From DASXRC01 sp036506495 (lineage in GTDB: Bacteria; Actinomycetota; Actinomycetes; Mycobacteriales; Micromonosporaceae), in contig DASXRQ010000199.1 of the NCBI GenBank assembly GCA_036506495.1, positions 28,684 through 92,683 on the forward strand: a stretch of 64,000 nucleotides of DNA. Direction: 5' to 3'. The notes beneath the pieces are model-generated. The model searched no databases, was not told where the DNA came from, and saw only the letters and a program-made list of their open reading frames with translations. Below, in pieces: positions 43,887 to 52,618 of this stretch. Made by a program: the position numbers and the translations under genes. Position 1 is the first letter of the stretch. The number at the start of each line of letters is the position of its first letter.

Positions 43887-44863
43887 CGACGGCCGAGACG
43901 TCCCGCCCCCCGCCGGTCCGCCCGGCGCGGGGCGGGGGCCGGCCGGCGGCACCGTGGCGCGCATGGGTCCGGCCCGCCGGGCGCGGGCAGACCCGGCTCG
44001 CGCTGACACTGCTCCTGCCGGCCGCCGCGGTCGTCTTCGGCGTCGTGCTGTACCCGGCCGGGCGCGCCCTGGTCATCTCGTTCTACGACGTCGACAGCCC
44101 GTTCCCCGGGGCGTACCCGTTCGTGGGGTTGCGCAACTACACCGAGGTCCTCAGCGACCCTCGACTGTGGATGGCGGCGCGGCACACGGTCTACTTCACC
44201 ATCGTGTCGACGGCACTCGAGCTGGTTCTCGGGATCGGCCTGGCCCTCCTGCTCGCCGCGCCGATCCGGCTGCGATGGTTGTTCCGCGCCGTGGTTATCC
44301 TGCCGTGGGCGTTGCCCACCATCGTCAACGGCGCCATGTGGCGGTGGATCCTCAACGCCCAGTACGGCGCGGCGAACGCGGTGCTCACCCAGCTGCACCT
44401 GCAGCAGGACTACCGATCGTGGCTGGGTACGAGCCCGTTCCTTGCGCTCAACATGGTGATCGTCGCCGACGCCTGGAAGAACACCTCGCTGGTGGCGTTC
44501 TTCCTCCTCGCCGGCCTGCAGACCATTCCGAACGAGCTGTACGAGGCGGCCCGGGTTGACGGTGCCGGCCCGGTACGCGCGTTCTTCCGCATCACGTTGC
44601 CCCTGCTCCGGCCGGCGATCGCACTGGTCCTCGTGCTCCGGACGATCGAGGCATTCAAGGTTTTCGACATCATCTACGTGATGACCGGTGGCGGCCCCGC
44701 CAGCGGCACCCAGACCGTAACCTTCTTCACCTACCTGCAGGCGTTCTCCGCGCAGCGGTTCAGCGTGGGTGCCGCCCTGGCGTACCTGACCGTGGTGACC
44801 ATCCTGCTGCTGGCGCTGCTGTACCTGCGCCTGCTGCGGCAGAGTGAGCTGAGGGCGCCATGA
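43883..44863 (+). CDS. Sugar ABC transporter permease, MalF/UgpA type
   Basis: 326 residues with six predicted membrane helices and the EAA loop EAARVDGAGPVRAFFRITLPLLRP that contacts the ATPase. The GTG start at 43883 overlaps the binding-protein stop by 4 bases. The N-terminal 40 residues are Pro/Arg-rich and cytoplasmic. No ATPase gene is present in the operon, so a shared MsiK-type ATPase is probably used. Confidence 0.94.
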   Translation: MTTAETSRPPPVRPARGGGRPAAPWRAWVRPAGRGQTRLALTLLLPAAAVVFGVVLYPAGRALVISFYDVDSPFPGAYPFVGLRNYTEVLSDPRLWMAARHTVYFTIVSTALELVLGIGLALLLAAPIRLRWLFRAVVILPWALPTIVNGAMWRWILNAQYGAANAVLTQLHLQQDYRSWLGTSPFLALNMVIVADAWKNTSLVAFFLLAGLQTIPNELYEAARVDGAGPVRAFFRITLPLLRPAIALVLVLRTIEAFKVFDIIYVMTGGGPASGTQTVTFFTYLQAFSAQRFSVGAALAYLTVVTILLLALLYLRLLRQSELRAP

Positions 44864-45708
44864 GGGCGGGACGGGGGTACCGCATTCTCGTCAACGTGGC
44901 GGCGCTCGTCACGTCGGTGGTGATCCTGGCACCGTTCGGCTGGCTGCTTTACTCGTCGGTGGTCGGGCAGACCGACCTCGTGTCCAAGCCCATGCGCTGG
45001 ATACCGGAGCACGTAACCCTCGAGCGGTACCGGGAGATCTTCGCCGGTCACGGCATCAGCGCGGCGACCGAGTTCCGCCAGGCGATGGTCAACAGCTTCC
45101 TGGTGGCCAGCGGCACGGTGCTGGTGTCGCTCACCGTGGGCGTGCTCGGCGGCTACGCCCTGGCCCGGTTGCGGTTCCCGCTGCGCCGCACGACGTTGCT
45201 GTCGTTTCTCGTCACGTACATGCTGCCGCCCATCACACTGATCATTCCGCTGTATCTGCTGATGTCCCGCTTCGGTCTGCTCGACACGAAGGTCGGGCTG
45301 GTCGTCGTCTACTGCTCCCTCGCCACGCCGTTCGCGCTGTGGAACATGAGCAACTTCTTCGGCTCGCTGCCGGTCGAGCTGGAGGACGCGGCCCGGGTCG
45401 ATGGCTGCAGCCGGCTCGGGGCCCTCGTGCGCGTCGTGCTGCCATTGTCGCGGCCGGGCATCATCGCCACGGCGCTGTACGCGTTCCTGCTGTGCTGGGA
45501 CGAGTTTCTCTACGCGCTGATCTTCACGTCCACGTCGCGAGCGAAGACGATTCCGGTCGCCATCGCCGAGTTCACCGGACGCAACGCGGTGGACTTCGGG
45601 CTCATCGCCGCGGGTGGAGTCCTCGCGGCCGTACCACCCGTGCTCCTCACCGTGGTGTTCCAGCGGTACCTCGTCAGCGGGTTGACCACCGGGGCGGTGC
45701 GGGGATGA
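44860..45708 (+). CDS. Sugar ABC transporter permease, MalG/UgpE type
   Basis: 282 residues with six membrane helices and the EAA loop ELEDAARVDGCSRLGALVRVVLPLSRPG. ATG overlaps the preceding stop by 4 bases and its own stop overlaps the next start by 4 bases, so the binding protein, both permeases and the SIS gene are one coupled operon. It forms the membrane channel with the preceding permease. Confidence 0.94.
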   Translation: MRAGRGYRILVNVAALVTSVVILAPFGWLLYSSVVGQTDLVSKPMRWIPEHVTLERYREIFAGHGISAATEFRQAMVNSFLVASGTVLVSLTVGVLGGYALARLRFPLRRTTLLSFLVTYMLPPITLIIPLYLLMSRFGLLDTKVGLVVVYCSLATPFALWNMSNFFGSLPVELEDAARVDGCSRLGALVRVVLPLSRPGIIATALYAFLLCWDEFLYALIFTSTSRAKTIPVAIAEFTGRNAVDFGLIAAGGVLAAVPPVLLTVVFQRYLVSGLTTGAVRG

Positions 45709-46742
45709 GCCGCTCCTTTCTGGACGGCGTACACGCACAGCCGGACAACCTCGTGCGGTCGGCGTCGGTGGTCCGGGCGGCGCTGGCCCGGCCGGTCGGC
45801 GCCCGCGCGGCGGCCGCCGTGGAGCTGGGCTGCCTGCTCGCGTTCGGCATGGGTGCCAGCGCGCACGCCGCGGCCGGGTTCGCGGCCCTCATGCGCCGCG
45901 CCGGCCGGCCCGCGCTCGCGGCGAGCGCGGCCGACCTCGACACGGATTCGCCGGCCGGCCTCGCGGCCGCGTACCTGGCGATCAGCCAGTCGGGGCGGAG
46001 CCGGGAGACGGTCTCGGCGCTAGCAGCCGTTCCGACCACCGGCCCGTCGGCCGCCGGCCCGTCGACCCGGATCGCGCTGACCAACGAGCCGGACGGCCCG
46101 CTTGGCGCGCTTGCGGACACAGTGCTCCCGCTCGGCTGTGGACCCGACACAAGAGTCTCGACGTTGAGCTACACCGCCACGCTGCAGGCGCTTGGCCTGC
46201 TCGCCGACCGCGTGACCGGCGGGCCGTCGGCGGATTGGGCGGCGCTGCCATCGCTGGCGTCCGCGGCGCTGAGTCAAGACGTGGATGCCCTCGTCGCGAC
46301 GCTCGACGACGTCGACTGCATCGACGTCGTCGGCTCGGGCGTACGCGTGGCAACGGCCGGCGCGGTCGCATTGCTCCTGCGGGAGGCCGCCCACCTGCCG
46401 GCCGCCGGCTTCGCCACCCGTGAGTACCTGCACGGTCCACTGGAGACGGTCGGGCCGCGCCTTGGCGTACTCCTGTTTGGGTCCGGCCGGGAGGTGCCGC
46501 TGGCGGCCTCGCTCGCCGAGCACGGCGCGCGCGTCGTCCTGCTGACCGACGCTGAGGTCGACCCGACCGGGCGTCACGTGTCCGTGCTCCGCCTGCCCGC
46601 GGCGGCCGGCCTCGCCGGCTGCGTGCTCGACGTCCTGCCGGTGCAGCTGGCGTGCGCCGCGCTCGCCGACCGTGCGGGCCGGGCCATCGAGCTGCGGCAC
46701 ATGCCAGCCGACACCAAGCTGAGCGGCGACCCGGAGCCATAG
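45705..46742 (+). CDS. SIS-domain sugar-phosphate protein (GlmS isomerase-like / AgaS-like)
   Basis: 345 residues with two SIS folds. The first contains GMGASAHAAAGFAALMRRAG and ISQSGRSRETVSAL (sugar-phosphate-binding Ser/Thr loop); the second is around VVGSGVRVATAGAVALLLREAAHLPAAGFATREYLHGP. It resembles the isomerase half of glucosamine-6-P synthase and AgaS/FrlB-type deaminases, so a role in deaminating or isomerising glucosamine-6-phosphate after import is likely. No glutaminase domain is present. Confidence 0.87.
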   Translation: MSRSFLDGVHAQPDNLVRSASVVRAALARPVGARAAAAVELGCLLAFGMGASAHAAAGFAALMRRAGRPALAASAADLDTDSPAGLAAAYLAISQSGRSRETVSALAAVPTTGPSAAGPSTRIALTNEPDGPLGALADTVLPLGCGPDTRVSTLSYTATLQALGLLADRVTGGPSADWAALPSLASAALSQDVDALVATLDDVDCIDVVGSGVRVATAGAVALLLREAAHLPAAGFATREYLHGPLETVGPRLGVLLFGSGREVPLAASLAEHGARVVLLTDAEVDPTGRHVSVLRLPAAAGLAGCVLDVLPVQLACAALADRAGRAIELRHMPADTKLSGDPEP

Positions 46743-46773
46743 GACGTTGCGCGATACTCCTGGCTGCCCCGCG

Positions 46774-49434
46774 CTACGGGATCGCCGTCGACGTCGTCGG
46801 CACGTTATAGCCCCGGACGCGCAGGAACGGCGCCTGGCCGCCGAGGTCGCTCGTCTGGTACGTCGCCGTGATCGTGGTCGACTCACCGGGCCAGAGTGAG
46901 ACGTAGTTGTCGGTGTAGCTCACCGGCGCCACCTCGGTACCACCATTGCCTGCGGTCACCTCCGGCCGGACGAAGAAGGCGATGTTCGTCGGGGCGGTGT
47001 TGGTCAGTGTGATCTGCACGGTCTGCTGTGTGCCGGAGACCGTGCGCGTCGGCGTCGCCGTCAGGTCCGGGTTGGTCGCCAGGGCGTTGAGCCCGGTCAG
47101 GTTCGCGTAGCTCCGGACCGTCGTCTTGTACCACGTGCTCTGTTTCCCGAGCTGATCCGGGCTGGTCGAGTACCAGTACAGATTGTTGCTCACCAGCGCT
47201 CCGGCCGAGTCCCGGAGCTGAAGGCGGATGAAATACGTGGCGGACAGCCCGGTCACCGCGGGAATCGTGAGCAGCTGCGTCGAGGCGTTGGCCGGCGCGC
47301 TGGCCGCCACCTGTGTGGTATACGCCTGGCTCAGGCTCGGGACGTTGTAGATCGTCGCGTTGGCGGTCAGGTTCGTGCGCGCCGTGAGCGTCGAGTTGAC
47401 CACGTAGACGTTCCGCGTGGCGTAGTCGTAGGCGATGTGGACCGGCTCGTTGGCCTTCCTGCTGCCGAAGTACCCGCCGCCGGGCTTGAGGTAGTAGTCG
47501 TACAGGTTCCAGTGCACGGACGGCCAGGCGTTGTTCTGCATCCAGAAGATCACACCGAACGACTGCGTGAACTCGTGCGAATTCCACGCCTCGAAGAACG
47601 ACCGCGTGTTCTCGTAGTTCAGCAGCTCCGACTTGCGGGCGTAGTCGGCGATCCCGCTGAACGCGCCATACCGGCCCGACACCGCGTCGTTGAACGCCTT
47701 CGTGTTGTCGAAGACGCTGTGCGCCTTGCCGGAGTGGAAGTTCCATGCGCTGCTGGTCGGAGACTGGTCGGCTGGCGCCAGGAACCGCTGGATGCTCTCG
47801 AGCGGCGGCGGGGCCTCGGTGCCCTCCTCCGCGTTCGTGCCGAACGCGCTGCCGGCCCGGGTCGTGTCCCACCAGAGCACCGGCGGCTCCCACACGTACG
47901 GGCCGTCCATCTTCACCCCGGCGTCCGGGTTCGCCCAGGTGGCGACGTTGTCGAGCGTCGGGTTCTGCCAGTGCAGGCGGCTCGCGATGTCCTTATACCC
48001 GGTCAGGTGGGCGGTGCTCGGCGGTTGGTCGCTGCCGAACGCCCAGACGAATGGGCTCGCGTGCGCCCGCAACGCGCGCATCTGGGTCTCGAGCGAAGCG
48101 TTGGCGACCTGCGTCTGCTCGGCTGACCAGCTGGCGTCGTTCTCCCAGGCGCTGCAGCACACGAACCCCGGCATGATCATGATGCCGGCCCGGTCGGCCA
48201 GGTCGTACAGCTCCTCGTTGCCGAGCGTGCCCTCCAGGCGGATCGTGTTGAGGCCCATGTCCTTGACGTACTGGACGTGGGCCGCGTTCGTTCTGGTGTC
48301 CCACCGCTGCAGCATGTCCCACATGTAGCCGCCGCCACGGAAGAAGATCGGCTGACCGTTGACCCGGTAGCCCACGAACGAAGTGCCCTGGACGGTCGTG
48401 CGGTAGTCGGTGAACTGCCGTACGCCGAAGTCGATCGAGCGGCTGTCCGAGGTGGCACCGGCGACGGCCGCCGAGACGCTCAGGTTGTACAGCTCCGGGC
48501 TGCCGAACTGGTACGGCCACCACAGGACGGGGTTGCTGACGTGCAGCTGGGCGTATGCGGCCGGGTCGAACACGACCTCGCGGCGCTCGTTCGCCGCGAG
48601 CGTCACCGACTGACTGACCGAGACGGTCGGCTGGCCCGCCTTCGTGATCGTGCCGCTGACGGTCGCTGTGACCGGCGCGTTGGTCGCGTTCACCGCGTCG
48701 ACGTAGACGGTCAGGTCCGCGGCGTTCGTCGCCGGCAGCGGCAGGGTCGTCCGGACGTACGGGTCCCCGAGCGCGACCGGGCCGGTCGTCTCCAGCAGCG
48801 TCTTGCCCCACAGACCCGCGTTCATGTCCGGCGCCTCGGGATTCCAGTCCACGGTGCAGAAGGACAGGTCGTTACAGCCATGCGCGGGCGGGGTCACCAG
48901 GATGGCCAACGCGTTGGGGGCGCCGGGCCGGATCAGGCTCCCGACGTTGTACTCGTGCCGGGCCATCGTGCCGACCGCGTTCGCGTCCAGCTGCGTGCCG
49001 TTGAGCCAGATTTGGGCGCGGTAGCTGATGCCCCTAAAGCGCAGCCAGTACGCCTGATCCGCCGCGGCTGCGGGCGCCGTGAACTCGCCCCGGAACCACC
49101 AGTTCTGACGGGTCAGATCCGGAACGGACTGCAGGTTCTTACCGAAGTAGATGTCCTGGTAGACGTTGTTGGCCACCAGGCCGGCGAGCACGGTCGACGG
49201 CAGCGAGATGGGACTCCACCCGGTGGTGCCGTACCCGACCTGCGAGATGGTCGCTCCGGAGTCGGTGACGGTGGTCGCCGAGCGGAGCGCCCAGCCCGCG
49301 GTCAGCTCGGTGGAACCGACGGTCGCCGCATCGGCCTCGCCGATCCCGACGACGCCGAGGCCGAACACGAGGGCCAGCGCCGTCGCCACGACCGCGAACG
49401 GCCGGCGCCGCCGTGGGGTTATGTGCCGAGACAT
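46774..49434 (-). CDS. Secreted GH2 exo-beta-D-glucosaminidase-like enzyme
   Basis: 886 residues. An Arg-rich signal peptide ends near ADA (about 36). A GH2 sugar-binding and immunoglobulin-like architecture is followed by the TIM barrel (NGQPIFFRGGGYMWDMLQRWD, GLNTIRLEGTLGNEELYDLADRAGI) and later Ig-like domains. The segments FGSDQPP and TNAEEGTEAPPPL align by order with the acid/base Asp and nucleophile Glu regions of Amycolatopsis CsxA, an exo-chitosanase. It probably trims GlcN from chitosan oligomers outside the cell. It lies 10 bases after the GH20 gene, in one operon. Confidence 0.88.
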   Translation of the reverse strand: MSRHITPRRRRPFAVVATALALVFGLGVVGIGEADAATVGSTELTAGWALRSATTVTDSGATISQVGYGTTGWSPISLPSTVLAGLVANNVYQDIYFGKNLQSVPDLTRQNWWFRGEFTAPAAAADQAYWLRFRGISYRAQIWLNGTQLDANAVGTMARHEYNVGSLIRPGAPNALAILVTPPAHGCNDLSFCTVDWNPEAPDMNAGLWGKTLLETTGPVALGDPYVRTTLPLPATNAADLTVYVDAVNATNAPVTATVSGTITKAGQPTVSVSQSVTLAANERREVVFDPAAYAQLHVSNPVLWWPYQFGSPELYNLSVSAAVAGATSDSRSIDFGVRQFTDYRTTVQGTSFVGYRVNGQPIFFRGGGYMWDMLQRWDTRTNAAHVQYVKDMGLNTIRLEGTLGNEELYDLADRAGIMIMPGFVCCSAWENDASWSAEQTQVANASLETQMRALRAHASPFVWAFGSDQPPSTAHLTGYKDIASRLHWQNPTLDNVATWANPDAGVKMDGPYVWEPPVLWWDTTRAGSAFGTNAEEGTEAPPPLESIQRFLAPADQSPTSSAWNFHSGKAHSVFDNTKAFNDAVSGRYGAFSGIADYARKSELLNYENTRSFFEAWNSHEFTQSFGVIFWMQNNAWPSVHWNLYDYYLKPGGGYFGSRKANEPVHIAYDYATRNVYVVNSTLTARTNLTANATIYNVPSLSQAYTTQVAASAPANASTQLLTIPAVTGLSATYFIRLQLRDSAGALVSNNLYWYSTSPDQLGKQSTWYKTTVRSYANLTGLNALATNPDLTATPTRTVSGTQQTVQITLTNTAPTNIAFFVRPEVTAGNGGTEVAPVSYTDNYVSLWPGESTTITATYQTSDLGGQAPFLRVRGYNVPTTSTAIP

Positions 49435-49444
49435 GCTTGGCCTC

Positions 49445-51091
49445 CTACGATCCGACCGGCCAGGTCACCTGCTTGGAGGGGTAGTAGTTGATGCCCATCA
49501 CCCGCCAGCGCGGACCCTGGGCGCCGAGCCGCTGCGAGAACGCCGTCCAGTCATGCGTGCTCTGAGGCGACCAGCCGAGCTCGGCGATCGCGGGCAGCCG
49601 CGGGAACGCCATGTACTCGATGTCGGACAACGTCTTGATGGTCTCGGTCCACAGTGGTGCCTCGACGCCGAGCACCGACGTCTCGCCGACTCCGTCCAGG
49701 TAATTGCCGGGGTCCCAGCCGTACGCGGTCTGCACCTCGATGAAGCCGGCCCAGCGCTGGCCGAGCTTCGTGCGAGGGCTGTACTTCATGTCGAGGTACG
49801 TGTGATTGGCCGGTGACATCACGACCTTGGTGCCGGTCGCGGCGGCGTCCCTCACCGCCTGGTCGGTCGTCGTGGTGCCCCAGAACTGCGCGACCGTCGT
49901 GGCCGGCACCGGCGTGACGCGCACGATGTCGTGCCAGCCCATCACGGCCTTGCCGTGCGCGGCGACGATCTGCTGCACCCGGACGATGAACGTCTTGTAG
50001 TCGTCGGCCGTGGTCGAGCTGGCCTCGTCGCCGCCGATGTGCAGGTACGGCCCGGGCGTCATCGCCGCGATCTCACCGAGCACTTGGTCGACGAACGTGT
50101 AGGTGATCTCCTTGCTCACGCAGAGCGAGCTGAAACCGACCTTCGTTCCGGTGTAGAGCTTCGGTGCCACGCCGGAGCAGTTGAGCTCCGCGTACGAGGC
50201 CAGCGCCGCGTTGGTGTGCCCCGGCATGTCGATCTCCGGCACGACGGTGATGTACCGCGCCGCGGCGTACGCCACGATGTCCCGGTAGTCGGTCTGCGTG
50301 TAGTAGCCACCCGGGCCGCCGCCCACCTCGGTGCTGCCGCCGTAGGTCGCGAGGTTGGGCCAGCTGTTGATGGCGATGCGCCAACCCTGGTCGTCGGACA
50401 GATGCAGGTGCAGCCGGTTCACCTTGTAGAGCGCGATCTCGTCGATGTACCGCTTGACGACCGCCACGGGGAAGAAGTGCCGCGCGACGTCGAGCATCGC
50501 GCCCCGGTGGGCGAACCGCGGATAGTCGACGATGCGCCCGCCGGCGACGGTCCACGGCCCGGGCTGCACGGTCGCGCTCTCGACCTCGGGCGGCAGCAGC
50601 TGGCGCAGGGTCTGTACGCCGGCGAACAGCCCGGCGGGCTGGTTGGCCCGAATGACGATCGACGCGGCGGTGACGTCCAGTTGGTAGCCCTCGGCGCCGG
50701 CGGCGGCCGGTGCTCCCGAGAGCAACAGGGCGATGCTGTCGTTCGGGAGCACGGGCGGTGCGTCGGCAACCGGAAGCGGGTAGCCGGTCGAGCGGCGCAT
50801 CAGGTCGGCCAGGTAGCCGCCGACGTCGGCCGCCGCGACCGACCCGGGTTCGGTGTAGATCGTCGTCGTGGGCACGATCGTGCTCGTGACGCCGGCGGTC
50901 TCCGTCACGCTGACGGGCGCCGGCACCACCGAGCCGAGCGGCGTGACCGCGGCCGGCGTGACGGCGGCCGCGGAGATGGCTTGCGTCGGCGCCGCGTCTG
51001 CGCCGGCCGCCGTTCCCGCTGCGCTCGTCGCGGCGGTGGCGACCAGCGCGAGGCTCAGGGCGGCGAAGGGGTGTCTGGCGGAAATCGTCAT
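49445..51091 (-). CDS. Secreted GH20 beta-N-acetylhexosaminidase
   Basis: 548 residues with an Ala-rich signal peptide (first about 33), the GH20b N-terminal domain, then a GH20 barrel: YPRFAHRGAMLDVARHFFPV, LHLHLSDDQGWRI and the catalytic Asp-Glu pair in HIGGDEAS, followed by GWHDIV. Such enzymes release GlcNAc from chitooligosaccharides by substrate-assisted catalysis. It is first in an operon with the GH2 glucosaminidase, and a candidate ROK operator lies about 105 bases upstream. Confidence 0.93.
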   Translation of the reverse strand: MTISARHPFAALSLALVATAATSAAGTAAGADAAPTQAISAAAVTPAAVTPLGSVVPAPVSVTETAGVTSTIVPTTTIYTEPGSVAAADVGGYLADLMRRSTGYPLPVADAPPVLPNDSIALLLSGAPAAAGAEGYQLDVTAASIVIRANQPAGLFAGVQTLRQLLPPEVESATVQPGPWTVAGGRIVDYPRFAHRGAMLDVARHFFPVAVVKRYIDEIALYKVNRLHLHLSDDQGWRIAINSWPNLATYGGSTEVGGGPGGYYTQTDYRDIVAYAAARYITVVPEIDMPGHTNAALASYAELNCSGVAPKLYTGTKVGFSSLCVSKEITYTFVDQVLGEIAAMTPGPYLHIGGDEASSTTADDYKTFIVRVQQIVAAHGKAVMGWHDIVRVTPVPATTVAQFWGTTTTDQAVRDAAATGTKVVMSPANHTYLDMKYSPRTKLGQRWAGFIEVQTAYGWDPGNYLDGVGETSVLGVEAPLWTETIKTLSDIEYMAFPRLPAIAELGWSPQSTHDWTAFSQRLGAQGPRWRVMGINYYPSKQVTWPVGS

Positions 51092-51178
51092 GGCCGTCCT
51101 CCGGGGGCGCGTCCGGCGCCGCGGCGGTCGGCCGTGGCCGGACGCTGCATCGACGATTGTCAGTAGCCAGACGCCACC

Positions 51179-52582
51179 TTAGTCCCGCGATGTTTGTAAG
51201 GCAAGCTGCTTAACAGTTGGCGTGAAAGGCGGGCCCAGGGAGACCGGTGTCGGCGGACGAATCGGTATCACGCAGGCGACGATGATCGCGGTGAGCATCC
51301 GCGCGTTGCTCCACAGCGGCGGTCCGAGGGCGGTGACCGGGAGGATCATGACGGCGAGGACGGCCGCGCTCCAGCCGGCTTGCGCTCGGGCCGATCCACG
51401 TACCGGCAGGAGTGCCGCCAGCACCAGCCAGGCCTGGTGATGCGTCCACGAGACCGGCGAGACGACAATGCTGGCGGCACCCACGACCATCGTCGCGGAC
51501 AGCCAGTCGCCGGCGCGGCTCAGGCGACCGGCGCGTCGCAGCGCGACCGCGGCCACCGCGCCCACGACCACGAGCGCCGCCACCGATCGGCCGGGACCGG
51601 TCATGCCCAGCCGCATCAGGGTGCCGTTGAAGGACTGGTTGCCGACCGATGTGATCGGCCCCAGCCGGCTCGGGTGCCAGACGTGCGCGCTCCAGAACCG
51701 CCACGAGTCGGCCGGCAGCGCGGCCCACGCGAGGGCGCCACACGCCCCGAACGTCGACGCGGCCACGAGCGCGGCCCGCCGGCGACCGGCGAGCCACAGC
51801 ATCGGAATGAAGATCAACGGTGTGAGCTTGACCGCCGCGGCGAATCCGACGAGGACGCCCTGGCACCGGCTATCGCGCAGGCCGACGGTATCCGCGACGA
51901 CGAGCGCCGCCAGCATGATGCTGACCTGTCCGAAGTGGAGCGCCGACGAGACCGGCGCGGACAGCATCAGCGCCGCCGCGATCGCCGCAGCGGGCACGGC
52001 GCGGGGTACGCGAGCGGACCGGGCCGCGAGCACGGACAGCGCGACGACGGCACCGACCGTGAGCACGGTCCACGCGACCTGCAGCGGCAGCGTGGCGGCC
52101 AGCGATACCGGCCAGAGGACCAGGCCGGCGAACGGCGGGTACGTGAACGTTGCGTGGTGGGCGCCCGGGTCGGCGTACAGGCTCACGCCGTCCCGCAGGC
52201 CGTTGACTGCGCCCCGATAGATGGCGAGGTCGGACAGGCGCGCCCCGACCGGCCGGGTCAGGGCGGCGTGCGACTCGACGACGGCGACGGCAGCGGCCGG
52301 CAACCACCAGACCGCCGGCCCGGTCGCCGTCGTGGTAGGGACGGCCTCCGGACCGCCGGTCTCGGCCGTGCTGACGCCGGGGGGCGTGAGGACGTAGCGC
52401 CGCCGGCCGTTGTCATGCCAACCGGACTCGATCAGGCCGGCGCGCTCGAGGCGGACCAGCGCCGGATAGAGCCGGCCACTCGTCAGGCCGGTGTCGCGCA
52501 GGAGGTCGCCGCCGTACCGCCCCGAATCGGGGCCGGCGCGCAGTGCCACCATCACCGTCGCCACGGCCGACCCGCTCCCCAT
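51179..52582 (-). CDS. PadR winged-helix domain fused to a GT87-type membrane glycosyltransferase
   Basis: 467 residues in one frame. Residues 1-72 are a PadR DNA-binding domain (RYGGDLLRDTGLTSGRLYPALVRLERAGLIESGWHDNGRRRYVLTPPG) lacking the C-terminal dimerisation helix. Residues about 90-450 are a GT87/DUF2029 polyprenyl-phosphate-mannose-dependent glycosyltransferase with about 10 membrane helices (LSDLAIYRGAVNGLRDGVSLY, TYPPFAGLVLWP, KLTPLIFIPMLWL, GNQSFNGTLMRLG, SPVSWTHHQAWL). The PadR part closely resembles the complete PadR protein encoded at 54496-54825. The gene retains the same operator at its start. It may be a chimera from recombination or a membrane-tethered regulator. Confidence 0.85.
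   Translation of the reverse strand: MGSGSAVATVMVALRAGPDSGRYGGDLLRDTGLTSGRLYPALVRLERAGLIESGWHDNGRRRYVLTPPGVSTAETGGPEAVPTTTATGPAVWWLPAAAVAVVESHAALTRPVGARLSDLAIYRGAVNGLRDGVSLYADPGAHHATFTYPPFAGLVLWPVSLAATLPLQVAWTVLTVGAVVALSVLAARSARVPRAVPAAAIAAALMLSAPVSSALHFGQVSIMLAALVVADTVGLRDSRCQGVLVGFAAAVKLTPLIFIPMLWLAGRRRAALVAASTFGACGALAWAALPADSWRFWSAHVWHPSRLGPITSVGNQSFNGTLMRLGMTGPGRSVAALVVVGAVAAVALRRAGRLSRAGDWLSATMVVGAASIVVSPVSWTHHQAWLVLAALLPVRGSARAQAGWSAAVLAVMILPVTALGPPLWSNARMLTAIIVACVIPIRPPTPVSLGPPFTPTVKQLALQTSRD
51196..51214. promoter_or_regulatory. Second candidate ROK operator, upstream of the GH20 gene
   Basis: Read on the minus strand, GTTAAGCAGCTTGCCTTAC shares its first ten bases with 42544-42553 and forms an imperfect palindrome (GTTAAG against CTTAC). 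It overlaps the 3' end of the PadR-GT87 gene. Confidence 0.4.
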
Positions 52583-52598
52583 GTACGGAACTCTACAT
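52581..52598. promoter_or_regulatory. PadR-type operator overlapping the PadR-GT87 start codon
   Basis: ATGTA-N8-TACAT, the known PadR half-site pattern, begins within the start codon of the minus-strand gene (ATG at 52582-52580). The 11-base part GAACTCTACAT is shared with 54830-54840. The position implies a very short or absent 5' leader and autorepression. Confidence 0.7.
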
Positions 52599-52618
52599 AG
52601 GGTCCCTGCCCGTGTCCA

